Source of the DNA: Pyrenophora tritici-repentis
Taxonomy: Eukaryota > Ascomycota > Dothideomycetes > Pleosporales > Pleosporaceae
Assembly (NCBI RefSeq): GCF_003171515.1
Contig: NC_089399.1
Location: 2,604,001-2,668,000 of the forward strand
Direction: 5' to 3'
DNA length: 64,000 nucleotides
In this document: piece by piece, positions 31,539-41,598 of the stretch
Layout of the letters: each line of letters opens with the position of its first letter
Position numbering within the stretch: position 1 is the first letter of the stretch
The notes under the pieces: model-generated
Database searches by the model: none
What the model saw: only the letters and a program-made list of their open reading frames with translations
Told to the model about the DNA's origin: nothing
Translations under genes and position numbers: made by a program

Positions 31539-34500
31539 ATGGCTGGCCCACCAAAGCCGCGAATGCAGGCCGAGAAGCAGCCCAATAGCTCGTCCGATGG
31601 CTCCTCCTCTGCTTCTCGCAATCCGCAGCGTTCCATGACCAAGTCTATTCCTCGTCTCGATGGTAATCGCGATCCCAGCACCAAGATCGCCATCGATTAC
31701 ACACAGCCCAATGACCTCAAGAACTTGTCCGAGTTTCTTGGTATGGCTGGCTGGTATGCGGCACGTGGTGTAAGTACAAACCCTCATATCTCAGCCCGCA
31801 TGTACATCATGCGACCAACCGCCCATGCAAACACTCCTTCGTGCCCACATCCTGCCGACCATGCAAACACTTGAGGGCTCGCGCTCTGCCGCTGTCGGCA
31901 TGGCACTGGGCCTCCTTGGGAGCATAAAAGGCGTCCTTTCCCATGCTTTCTCCTGCTTCTCTATCCTCACACACTTCCCATTCTTACCAAAACACATTTC
32001 AAATCATCTATTTATTTCTTCAAATACCCCTCAGTTTCATCATGGTCGGCCAAGCCCCTCGGTGCTATGGCGACTCAGCTCTCTACAACCCTCGCCATCA
32101 TAACCTCATCGTGGAGACTAATGATCCGCAGATGAAGATTCCGGAGTCCCTTCCTCAGCGTCCGAAGAACTTCAACCAGTATGGCAAGGCTGCTACTGTC
32201 ACCATCAACACCTTCAATGTCCTTCAGATGCCCAAGGCCGTCGTCTATCAATACGATGTAAGTACTCCCCTCTCCCAAGCCTACCTCTATCACTAACTCC
32301 TTCAAGGTCGCCTACGCCGGTGATGCTGCGGACTACAGCAAGCGTGTGCTGCTCAAGAAGATCTGGAACTCCCCTAAAGTCAAGGCCGAACTTGGTGAGC
32401 CCAATAACCTCTGGATCTGGGATGGCAACAAGCTTGCCTGGTCCACCGCGAGGTTTGAGCGTCCGGAGACCCGCGTCGCTATCGACCTGGACGAGGAAGA
32501 GGGCCGTCCCACCAAACCAGGTGCGCGTGGCAACAAGCACATCATCTACATCCGCCGTACTCGTCAAGTCGACTTCGCCAGCATGACCGCTTTCCTTAAC
32601 GGTCAGATTGGCTGGGACAACACCTGCATCGATACGATCAACTTCCTGGACCACGTCTTGCGGGAATGGCCCTCACAGCAGTACACTCAGATCAAGAAGT
32701 CCTTCTTTCAGCGTGGCGAGCAACGCTTCGATCTTGGCGGTGGTGTTGAGGCCTTCAAGGGTGTCTTTGCCTCCTTCCGGCCTGTCCTCGACGACAAGTT
32801 CAAGAAGAACCTTTCGATCAACGTCGATGTTGCCAACGGTACCTTCTGGCGCGCTCAAGAGCTCACTCGTGCCATCGCCCAAGTGTTCAACTGCACCCCG
32901 CCGCAGTTCTCAGCCATGTTCAAGGCCGCCCTCAAGGACTGGAACAAGTCCCTGTTGAAGCGAGACCTCCGCAAGTTCAAGAAGGTTGGCGTGTCAACTC
33001 TCCACACCAAGGAGCCCACCCAGTGGACCATCGATGAGTTTGTCCCCTTGGACGCTACCCAGGCCACCTTCCCGGACCCGGACAACCGTGAGAAGAAGAT
33101 CTCTGTCGCTCGGTACTTCAAGAAGAAGTACAACGTCGACTGTATCGCCAACGTCCCAGTCGTCAAGATGACGAAGAAGATCCGCAAGGAGGCTGTCTAC
33201 ATGCCCATTGACGTCCTCAAGATTGATGGCAACCAGCGCTACAACACTAAGCTCAGCGACGTCCAGACGTCCCAGATGATCAAGTTCGCTGTCACCCTCC
33301 CCAAGGAGCGCTGGGCAGCTGTTCAGCATGGACTCCGCCTCCTCAACTGGACGAACGATCCCTACCTGAAGCACTACGACGTGAAGGTCAGCTCCACCCC
33401 TGCCAAGGTCACGGCTCGCATCTTGCCTTCGCCCACTGTCTCATTCGGTGCCGGTTCCAAGGAGATGACTATCAAGCCTGCGGACATGCTCATGGGTCGA
33501 TGGCGCCTAGATGCTCGCAAGTTCGCCGTCACCAACAAGGACAAGCCAATCAAGGCTTGGGGCATCTGCGCAATCCAGGGTCGTGGTAGTCCTTCTCCTC
33601 CGGCTGTTTTAGCATTCATCGAGAAGTTCATCCAGATCTACGAATCCCATGGTGGCGTGATACTCTCCCACCCTGAGCACGGCAAGAAGCCCTGGTTGGG
33701 TCCAGGTAACCTTGGAGATGGCGGTGAGATGGTACAGAAGGCTTGGAACCAGACAGGAAACAAGTAAGTGATGCATGAGCCTAGATGCTTGAACAAATCT
33801 AACCCTCCTACAGGTACAACCAGCCGCCCAACTTCATGTTCTTCATCGTCAACGATCGCAACGTCGAGGTCTACCGTCGCATCAAGAAGTCGTGTGACAT
33901 CCGCTTTGGTGTTGCTTCGCAGTGTCTTCAGGCCAAGCACGTCCTGTCTGCCTCACCTCAGTACATCTCCAACGTCTGCATGAAGGTCAACGCTAAGCTC
34001 GGCGGTTGCACTTCTGTCGCCAAGTCCCAGCTTATCCCCAAGATTGCGCCGAAGTCAGCCTCTATCCCAACTATGGTTGTTGGTGCCGATGTATCGCATC
34101 CCGCTCCTGGTGCCGCCTCTGGTGAAGCTGCCTCGTTCGCTGCCATCACTGTCTCTGCCGACGCCTACTTTGTCAAGTACTGGGCTGAGTGTAACACTAA
34201 CGGCAACCGCGTCGAGATGGTCACCACTACCAACATCTACGAACACTTTGGAAACATGGCACGTGTCTGGATGCAGCGGATCGGACAGGGCCGGGCTCCT
34301 CAGCGCGTTCTCTACATCCGCGACGGCGTCAGCGAGGGACAGTACGCTCAGGTGCTCTCGGATGAGGTTCATGACATGAAGGAGACCTTCAGGAGGGCTG
34401 GCTGCAAGATACTTCCCAAGTTCACTGTCGTCATTGCTGGCAAACGCCACCACATCCGCTTCTTCCCTGAGAAGGGCGACCGCAACGGCAACCCTCTGCC

Positions 34501-34906
34501 TGGTACTCTGGTGGAATCTGGTTGCACCCATCCCTTCGAGTTCGACTTTTACCTCTGCTCCCACGTCGCCATCAAGGGTACGGCTCGCCCTATTCACTAC
34601 CAGTGCATCCTCAACGAGGGTGAGTGGCAGGCTGCCGAGCTTCAGCAGTTCATTTTTGAGCACTCTTACCACTATGTCCGCTCTACGACCCCGGTTTCCC
34701 TGCACCCAGCTGTCTACTATGCCCACTTGGCTGCTGACCGTTCCCGTGCCCATCTGAACGAGAGCCCAGTATCCTCTGGCAAGAAGGAGTCAAAGGCTGA
34801 GCAGAAGCCCGCCACTGGCTCGACCGGCTACCGCGCCGTCGAGATCGCCCCTCTGATGCCGCTCATGAACGTGCGTGGTCTCAAGGATGTGATGTGGTAC
34901 GTCTAG
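31539..34906 (+). CDS. Argonaute (QDE-2-like) small-RNA-guided protein
   Basis: Core exons are clear: 32042..32257, 32307..33763 and 33814..34906 give 921 aa. An upstream coding block from ATG 31539 (MAGPPKPRMQAEKQ; later LDGNRDPSTKIAIDYTQ) probably adds about 75 residues, but its junction is not settled. Donor 31770 (GTAAGT) does not meet acceptor 32034 in frame, while donors at 31754 or 31802 do. Domains in order: N domain (ATVTINTFNVLQMPKAVVYQ), linker with VDVANGTFWRA, a divergent PAZ, MID (YNQPPNFMFFIVNDRNVEVY) and PIWI. The PIWI catalytic candidates are Asp in VVGADVSHP, Asp in YIRDGVSEGQ and His in YYAHLAADRSRAH, so slicer activity is plausible. The C-terminus ends MWYV, where many Argonautes end MYFV or MFYV. 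It acts in quelling or RNA interference; no other RNAi gene lies nearby. Confidence 0.92.
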
Positions 34907-36174
34907 AGTACTGCGGAGTGGACGGGGCTTCTTGAAGCGATGGGATAGCCGGTCTGGCTTCTAACACATGGTGTCCTCTGACGACTCGGTCGATGGATCT
35001 TTGGACTGGCTTGGAACACAAGAACCTTGGGTGTGATGATGGCATGAGCTTGTTCATGGTGCATCAAAGGTTGGCGACTTGAGCGTTCCACTTCCCTTCT
35101 CCCCCTTCATTTTCTTTTCACGATACTCGACCTTTACGGTCCAGCGAGTAAATCTCATACCATCCTATGTAGTTTGCCCAGCCTATTATCGGCCTGGCAC
35201 AATAGATATGGTTGCATAATCCTACTCCCTTGCGCGTGATGTTAGATCTAGATTCTGCAACTTCCGGACTTGCTAACAATCTCCAGACATAAGATGAGGT
35301 GTTGCCAGCTGGCGGTGTGGCTCATGAGTGTGAGCTGGTAAGCCCTACTTGACTACTCGAACTCGACTACTCAAGCAAGCCAACAAACAGGCAGCAGCTA
35401 CTTTGGTTGCAGTGTGCATTGCTGGCATAGAGACAAGGGATCACTCTAGCGCAGCACAAACAAGGTATGTACCGTCCAATATATTTACCTTCGCTCCACC
35501 AGCGCAGAGCGCAGAAGAGAAGGGGGTAAGCGAACGCATAGTTAATCTAACCTCCATTTTCCCCTCCAAATCTCCATTGAAATGGTGACACAGAGTGAAT
35601 AATGGGGTATTCAGTTTTAAGGAACAGAAGAGGATGGGGCATCGGGTTGGTTTTGTTGCATGCGAAAATTTCGGATGACTAAGCCGCACTTGGTAGGATG
35701 CGGCTTAGGTGGAAAGCAGGGACCAGATGAGCGAATTAAGGCTGGTGCATTGGCTGTGACGAGCATGGTGGGGTTTTTGGGCGGCGCGCGGGGCATGCTG
35801 CGTTTTGTGGTTGGGCCTGTAAGGGTGACTCTTTTGCCAACACCAAGCTCGGCTTTTGCATCTTGGGTATAGCAGGTAAAGTATGAATCCATTCGGTGAA
35901 TGCGCTTGGTAGTCTAACGCAATGTGCTCATGGAATCGGCAGGCTCGTACAAGCTACTTTATTCTCCCTTGCAACCACCAACTTTCTTACACGAACCGAA
36001 CACACAATACCCACGCCGCACAAGACGCGATAACCGGGCCTACTACTCAACCAACACCCCGATACCCCCCGAGAAACTGCTAGTCTTCTACAATTCAACT
36101 GTACACGCAGGCACCTTTCCGACAGCCTTACCACCAAGCACATAGGCTGTATACACACGCTTCAAACGCACAGC
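34907..36174. other. Intergenic: Argonaute 3' flank and promoter of the PP28-type gene
   Basis: About 1.27 kb. A small open stretch at 35617-35892 on the minus strand and its plus-strand shadow show no domain. No repeat or RNA gene recognised. Confidence 0.55.
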
Positions 36175-36980
36175 ATGTCTTCAGCAGGACGCGGCCGCGG
36201 CGGCAAATTCAACAAAGTCAAGCGTGGAGGCGGCAAGAAGTTCTCGCGTGACCTACAACCGCTGAACGCAGATGGCGAGGTCGTCGGCATGTGGGGTGTA
36301 AGTGATTGGCATTCTGCTAGCGATGGATAATTGTCTAATGTTTTCTGCAGGAACAACCCGACAAGGTCGATGAAGAATCTGATGAAGAGGAAGGATCATC
36401 GGAAGAAGAGTCCAGCGATGAGGAGGGCAAGCCTGCAGAAGAAGAGCTGACGCGCGAGCAACGCCGTGAACTCGCAAAGAAGCGCAAGGCTGCCGCGATA
36501 GCAAAGAAGTCGCAAAAGGCGCCTGAGGCAGGCGATATGCCTACCGACTCGGAAGAAGACGAGGATGACGACATGCCCGCGAACCCAAACCACACTGCCA
36601 AAGCACGCACACAAGCCGCCAAAGCACCTGTTGACCCCGACGCTGAACCGGCTGCTGCTGCCGCCAAGGGCAAAGGAAAGCAGCAAGACCCCTCTCAGCT
36701 CTCCCGTCGTGAGCGCGAGGCTCTTCAAGCGCAGGCGAGCAAGGACCGATATGAGAAACTGCATGCCGAGGGCAAGACGGAGCAAGCACGTGCGGACCTC
36801 GAACGCTTGAGGCTGGTTCGCGAACGCAGGGATGCTGAAGCTGCGCGCAAAAAGGCCGAGGCCGAGGAGCGCGCTGAGCTGGAGAAGGAGAAGAAGGAGC
36901 TCATGGAGCGTGAGAACAGGCGGCGGGAACAGGCCATGGGCAAGGCGAACCGTCTTGCCAAGGGAGGCAAGAAGAAGTGA
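36175..36980 (+). CDS. PDAP1/HASPP28-type (casein kinase substrate) phosphoprotein
   Basis: Two exons, 36175..36297 and 36351..36980, with a 53-nt intron (GTAAGT to CTGCAG); 250 aa. The N-terminus is Gly/Lys/Arg-rich ([18 protein letters not shown]). Then come acidic Ser/Glu blocks ([14 protein letters not shown]) that are ideal casein-kinase-2 sites. The conserved PP28 domain is at about 155-230 ([20 protein letters not shown], then [19 protein letters not shown]), and a basic tail ends GGKKK. Family members are small, highly charged, mostly helical proteins, called PDGFA-associated protein 1 in animals; the fungal function is unknown. The protein is larger than the about 180-aa animal form because of the acidic linker. 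Confidence 0.85.
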
Positions 36981-37610
36981 GCTCAGACTGTGTTGCTGAT
37001 CCTAGGATTGTGCCGCCTTTCTCGACCACTCTACAACGCTGGTCTGCCTCATTATCGGTAAGAACAGACACGGCTTGATGCTTATGTTTTGCATGGCTTG
37101 CGAATGGCTCAGCTTCCTTGAACGATATGATGAAATACAACAGAAGGTGGCATGGCGATTATCTGGCAACATCACACACGGTTCAAACCCCAGATGAATA
37201 CACCATCTATACCATCTCAGCAGCTTGCCATGGTTTCCTTTCTTATTTTCGCTTCGCTGATGCTCTTCTGCCTAGTCACTATCTCATGCACTAACACAGC
37301 ACATGCACGCCCTACGATCTCAGACTCCTCATCTCAGCTCCAGGCTACCTTATAACAGGATATACACGTCGACACTCTGACAGCAGATACGAGCTCATAT
37401 GATGTCGTTGAGCCCTCGGCAACCCCTCACGACGCCCTTGTGCTTGCCCCGCCAGTAGTGCCTCGCCTCAGGAACGCGAAAGTTCACGACTTCGTCATCA
37501 CTCGTTCCACTAGATAAACATCATCATGGCAGCTTTTCTACATCTCATCATGCGCACACGTGCTCTAAACCCCATACAGTTCAACGCGTTCTCTTTCGCG
37601 ACGAGTGGAC
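36981..37610. other. Intergenic: 3' flank of the PP28-type gene and promoter of the HNH-like gene
   Basis: About 630 bases with no coding signal. A tRNA T-arm-like string (GGTTCAAACC at 37180-37189) lacks pairing stems and is not a tRNA. Confidence 0.55.
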
Positions 37611-38513
37611 ATGGCTGAAGCCATTCCTGATGAAGAGCAATCCAACTACGAAACCTTCCGCGACTGTCTGAGCGAGCCTGTTCTGAAAGCGCTGGCAGCG
37701 CCTATTGAAAAGCCAAAACCGAAGAAGAAAAGACATGCAAAGAAGGGATCACAGGGCATTAAGAACGATGTCGTTCAGGAAGAGACATCCCCCGCGGCCG
37801 TGAAACCCAGCTCAGAAGCCCAACAAGCAGACGCAGAGGACCTTGGCGAATTCATCGAAGTACGCCCATCTGCTCATCCCTTCTCATCTTCCTAAGCTAA
37901 CCAAACATGTAGTACCTCAGCACTCTCGTCTTTCCCTCCCTTCCCCCAGACCTCCGCATCCTAACCCACGCACTCTACAAAGACTCGGCCCGCCTCCAAG
38001 AAACCTACACACCGCCCCTCTCCGCCTCCACAACAACCCACCTCCTAAACACAATCCCACCCCCCCGCAATCGACAGCTTGCAATCCTACGCCCTCCTCC
38101 CTCCCATCTCCGACTCAATCGACCAACACAACCTCCTCACCCCCATCCTAACCGCCTACATAACCGCATGCATCGCCCCGCCACCCATCTGGAGCTCCAC
38201 GCGCACCACGGCATGCGAGCTATGCAGCCGTGATTGGGTGCCGTTGACGTACCACCATTTGATACCCAAGCAGGCGCACGCGCGCGTCTTGAAGCGCGGG
38301 TGGCATACAGAGGATAAATTGAACTCGGTGGCGTGGCTGTGTAGGGCGTGTCATAGTTTTGTTCATCGGTTGGCGGGGAATGAGGAGTTGGCAAAGAGTT
38401 ACTATACGGTTGATCTGATCAAAGATGGAGGCATCGAGGAGGATGCGGACAAGAGGGCGGAGGTGGAGGGGTGGATGCGTTGGGTTGGGGGTGTGAGGTG
38501 GAAGAGTCGGTGA
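37611..38513 (+). CDS. HNH-like zinc-binding protein with a one-base frame break
   Basis: Exon 1 is 37611..37859 (MAEAIPDEEQSNYE, Lys-rich middle). A 53-nt intron (37860..37912) leads to exon 2 (YLSTLVFPSLPPDLRILTHA and onward). At a run of seven C (38060..38066) the good coding frame jumps: upstream reads LLNTIPP, and downstream reading resumes one base later as AIDSLQSYALLPPISDSIDQ. No GT-AG intron can bridge it. The C-terminal part holds a Cys/His module: CELCSRDW, LTYHHLIPKQAH and WLCRACHSFVHRL (C-x2-C, H-H, C-x2-C-H-x3-H). This is the layout of fungal HNH-endonuclease-like proteins. Without the extra base the product would be about 283 aa. It is either a sequencing or assembly slip in a homopolymer or a real inactivating mutation. 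Function is unknown beyond the fold. Confidence 0.7.
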
Positions 38514-39307
38514 GGGAAGTGTGTATAGGGATGAAGAGAGAGGGGGGATTTGGGTGCTGTTGGCGAGACGTGTTGGATATGAGACAGACCTTCTTATGAT
38601 TCATGTATGGGGTCTTTGTTGTATGAAGTTGGAGCTTTGTTTCAATATGCACGTGTTCAATTCTCCACATGAATTTACTTCGTGATGACCACCATAAGCA
38701 AAGCATACAGATGTTACATGCAGTCTCTCTCTCTCTCTTTTACCTTGTGATACCATACTCCCAAGTACTATATCCCAAAATGGATAACTTCATGTCACGT
38801 GTACATCTACTACCACTCGTTGCCAAGTGTAGACTGCAGAAGGGATGAGGAAGAGGAAGAGGAAGAAGAGAGTATAGTGGTGGTGAGAATAATGTGAATA
38901 TCGGTATGCAGTAGGCCAGGCCATCAGACCCGTACCTCTGAGAGAGAACTATATACTAAAACAAGGGCGACAAGGAGTCCAGGCCCAGTGAAAATAAAAC
39001 TCCAGAGCAGGCCCGCTCGATGGTAATGCCAATGCTAATGCCAATGCCAATGCTGATGCTGATGCTAATGCCGATGCTGATGCTGATGCTGATGATAGAT
39101 CCCAATCCCAGTACCAACCGATGCCCATGGGTATTTCCCTAATAAGCGCCATGTTATGCATTGACCGTAAAAAGGTCCATTACCCAAGAAAATATGCCCA
39201 AGGCGCGCGGCGCCATCAATTAAATGCATTCGTTGAATCATTCATTACAACCATATCCAATCTTCAATCGTAATGTGGATCACGTCCTCCTCCTCTTCTT
39301 CTTCGAG
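38514..39307. other. Convergent intergenic region with simple repeats
   Basis: About 790 bases between stop codons facing each other. A CT dinucleotide tract lies at about 38725-38738 and a GA/AAG-rich stretch at 38848-38872. An ATGCYR hexamer repeat is listed separately. No gene seen. Confidence 0.6.
39024..39097. repeat. ATGCYR hexamer/trinucleotide microsatellite
   Basis: About 74 bases are made of atgcca, atgcta and atgctg units in imperfect tandem. It lies in a 3'-3' intergenic region, not in a coding frame of any accepted gene. Confidence 0.8.
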
Positions 39308-40678
39308 TCATAAGGGAGCGTCGTCCAAAAAGCCGCGCTCGAATTCGTCGGCGAAGACGGGGTATGTCTGCCAGCAGGTACCCGTCTTTGTCTTTCTTGC
39401 TTCCAGGCTGGCACGGATGTGCGTGAGGAAGGCCTCTGTGCACGGATCGCTGGTGGTGCGTCGTAGCTCGCATGGTGGGAGCGGCTGTGCTTCCATGATT
39501 GGTGTTTGAACTTTGGTGGTAGTAGGTTGTTCGACCACTGTGTTTGCTCTTGGCTTGGGTTTGTCCATCTTTTCAATCATTTGGAACTCGTCGCGAACGG
39601 GCTTTGCTGCCCACTCGGTGGATGGGAATGACTTTCGCCTTTGGGTGGTGGCGAGGTAGTCATGGTAGGCGTCACTGCTCAAGCGGAGTTTGAAGTCGCT
39701 TGATGCATCACCACGCGGGATGATGGGCGCAGGGACGGACCAGTCGGGGACAAGAGTGGGCGGAGGGGTTGAGAAGTCGACGGGTTGGCCTGGGTGTGCT
39801 TCGCCTGTGGTATCACAGTGTGTGGAGGGTAATTGGACAGAGGTGTTTGTGTCGACATGTGAGCCAAAGATGTTGGTGGAGAAGACCACGTCCATGTCTT
39901 CGCTAGTGGAGTCGATCCTTTGCCTCTTGAAGCTGTCTTCCAACTCTTCCCTTGGCGAGCCGGATGGGAATGAGAAGGAAGTCCTAGGGCTGACCTGCGG
40001 CGAGTAGTCGGGGCTTCTTCGACGAGAAGAGAAGTTAAAGCCGAAGTTGATGTTGAAGATTTCGCTGCCTCGACGCTTCTTCTTGAGGTGAGGGAAGGTC
40101 CAGGTGACGGGCTTTGACTTGAGAGAAGCTTTTGATTTGGGTAGCATGGTGGGTGGGAGTTGCCTGGTAGCGACGTCCATTGTGAAGTTGTTGAAGTTGA
40201 TGGAATCGGGGGTGGTCGAGGGTGTTATGAGTCGTGGTTTGGTAGTGCTGGGGTGCCGTCTTACCATGGGCGGTAGGGGTAATAGACGTTGGGTGTATTG
40301 TTTGGGAGGACAATAGGAAGTGAGAGAGTTTACCACGTCCTTCGCAGCGGCTGTTTCACTAGATAAGTATGCATGGTGTGTGAAGGCATAGTACAAGTCA
40401 TCTTGCATGCCGTGTTCACGAGGCGGTGGTCGCGGGGTGCGGCGGTCGTGTGAAGGCGGTGTCGGAGTATTACTGGAGGTCTGGACGGGGAATTTCGGAA
40501 AAGGTTTGGTAGTCAGTAGCGCGGAAGATGGGGGCGTGGTACGGTCATATGGTGTTGGCGGTGACATGAGATTCGTGATGGCGTGGGATTGGTCGGCGGG
40601 GCAGACTACGGAGTTTGCGCCGAACAATACCCGGTTTTTGCGTGGTGTTGCGGTGTGGATTTTGGAGTCGGTGGCCAT
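39308..40678 (-). CDS. Hypothetical disordered protein, Ser/Thr/Pro-rich
   Basis: Single exon, 456 aa from ATG 40678 (MATDSKIHTATPRKNRVLFG). An in-frame ATG at 40717 would add 13 residues. No enzyme fold or known domain is visible. The protein is rich in Ser, Thr and Pro with short basic clusters (HLKKKRRGSEIFNINFGFNF, SSRRRSPDYSPQVSP) and many S/T-P sites, so it may be a phospho-regulated nuclear protein. The C-terminal third is the most protein-like: LRLSSDAYHDYLATTQRRKS, a long stretch near FQMIEKMDKPKPRANTVVEQ, then TEAFLTHIRASLEARKTKTG and TYPVFADEFERGFLD. The long uninterrupted frame and its position between genes support it as real; function unknown. Confidence 0.7.
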   Translation of the reverse strand: MATDSKIHTATPRKNRVLFGANSVVCPADQSHAITNLMSPPTPYDRTTPPSSALLTTKPFPKFPVQTSSNTPTPPSHDRRTPRPPPREHGMQDDLYYAFTHHAYLSSETAAAKDVVNSLTSYCPPKQYTQRLLPLPPMVRRHPSTTKPRLITPSTTPDSINFNNFTMDVATRQLPPTMLPKSKASLKSKPVTWTFPHLKKKRRGSEIFNINFGFNFSSRRRSPDYSPQVSPRTSFSFPSGSPREELEDSFKRQRIDSTSEDMDVVFSTNIFGSHVDTNTSVQLPSTHCDTTGEAHPGQPVDFSTPPPTLVPDWSVPAPIIPRGDASSDFKLRLSSDAYHDYLATTQRRKSFPSTEWAAKPVRDEFQMIEKMDKPKPRANTVVEQPTTTKVQTPIMEAQPLPPCELRRTTSDPCTEAFLTHIRASLEARKTKTGTCWQTYPVFADEFERGFLDDAPL

Positions 40679-41598
40679 GTAGGCGTGTTTGGACGTGGGT
40701 TGGCGATCCAATAGCAATGGCGGCGAGGCGTGCGCTGGAAAAGACGGTCACGTTAAACCAGGCCCGGCGCGCTGAAACAACGATTGCGATTGTGTGTCTC
40801 TCTGACCGCCATGCTACCACGGTCCATTACTTGTTATATACCGCCTTTCTTGCATACAGACGTCTGCCAACACCACGATTTGACGCCTCGCGTGCGCCGA
40901 CAGTGACATGACCAAGATTTGAACAAAGTGACGTTGTACGTGCTGGGCCTCATGCATCACCATTACAGCTCATGCCAGATTTTGTGTGAATCCAGAAGCA
41001 GCTGGAGTTGCAGTCGCAGTGGTACAGCCAACAGGCCAAAATGCGCGAAGCAGACGGATCCCCAGACCAAGGGCTTTGTCGACGGCCGCTGTTGCTGCCG
41101 CTGCACATCATGTGTTTGGTGCGGAGCCGTCTGACTCTTTGGCCGACCGGTGGCGTATGAGTTCGGCGGGCCAGGGTGATGCCAGATCTGGATGCCCGTG
41201 ATCCGCCTAGTACAGCGGACATGTGGGCATCGGTGGCAGGCGCGCTACATCCGGTGAGCGCGCAGAAAGCGGCGTTTGAAACTTTGTCCTTCCCCAGGGC
41301 CTCGAATGTGGTTGGGGGGGGGGGGGGTTGGGCGCGTGGACATATATACTAAGCCTTTTCCACGTCGCCAGTTGCCAGCACCACATCGCGAGGCATCAAA
41401 TCACTGCACGCCAGATCAAGAGCAGGGGAGTCAGCTGGAAAGGTTGTTGTACTACGCAAGCAGTGTGTGTGTGCCTGGCTACAGCTACGTCATTCCACTT
41501 GGCGCCGACTGCAGCCGCATCAAACAAAGAAAGAGCGGCGGTACTATCGTCGTCGTCTCGGTCGTACCTGGTAACTACCTCGATCTCCAAGACCATCT
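40679..41598. other. Intergenic: promoter of the disordered protein and 3' flank of DOP1, with a poly-G run
   Basis: About 920 bases; ORFs are short with no domain. A 14-base G homopolymer lies at 41314-41327, a possible G-quadruplex and a weak point for sequencing. Confidence 0.6.

Noticed and set aside
31190..31588. 132-codon frame just before Argonaute
   Set aside because: It runs through C/T-rich leader and a likely leader intron and ends inside the first Argonaute coding block in another frame.
35617..35892. 91-codon minus-strand frame between Argonaute and the PP28-type gene
   Set aside because: No domain, no splice partner and no supporting context; treated as chance.
37180..37189. 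GGTTCAAACC, a tRNA T-loop-like string
   Set aside because: The flanks do not pair as a T-stem, and no A-box, anticodon arm or acceptor stem lies at the proper distance.
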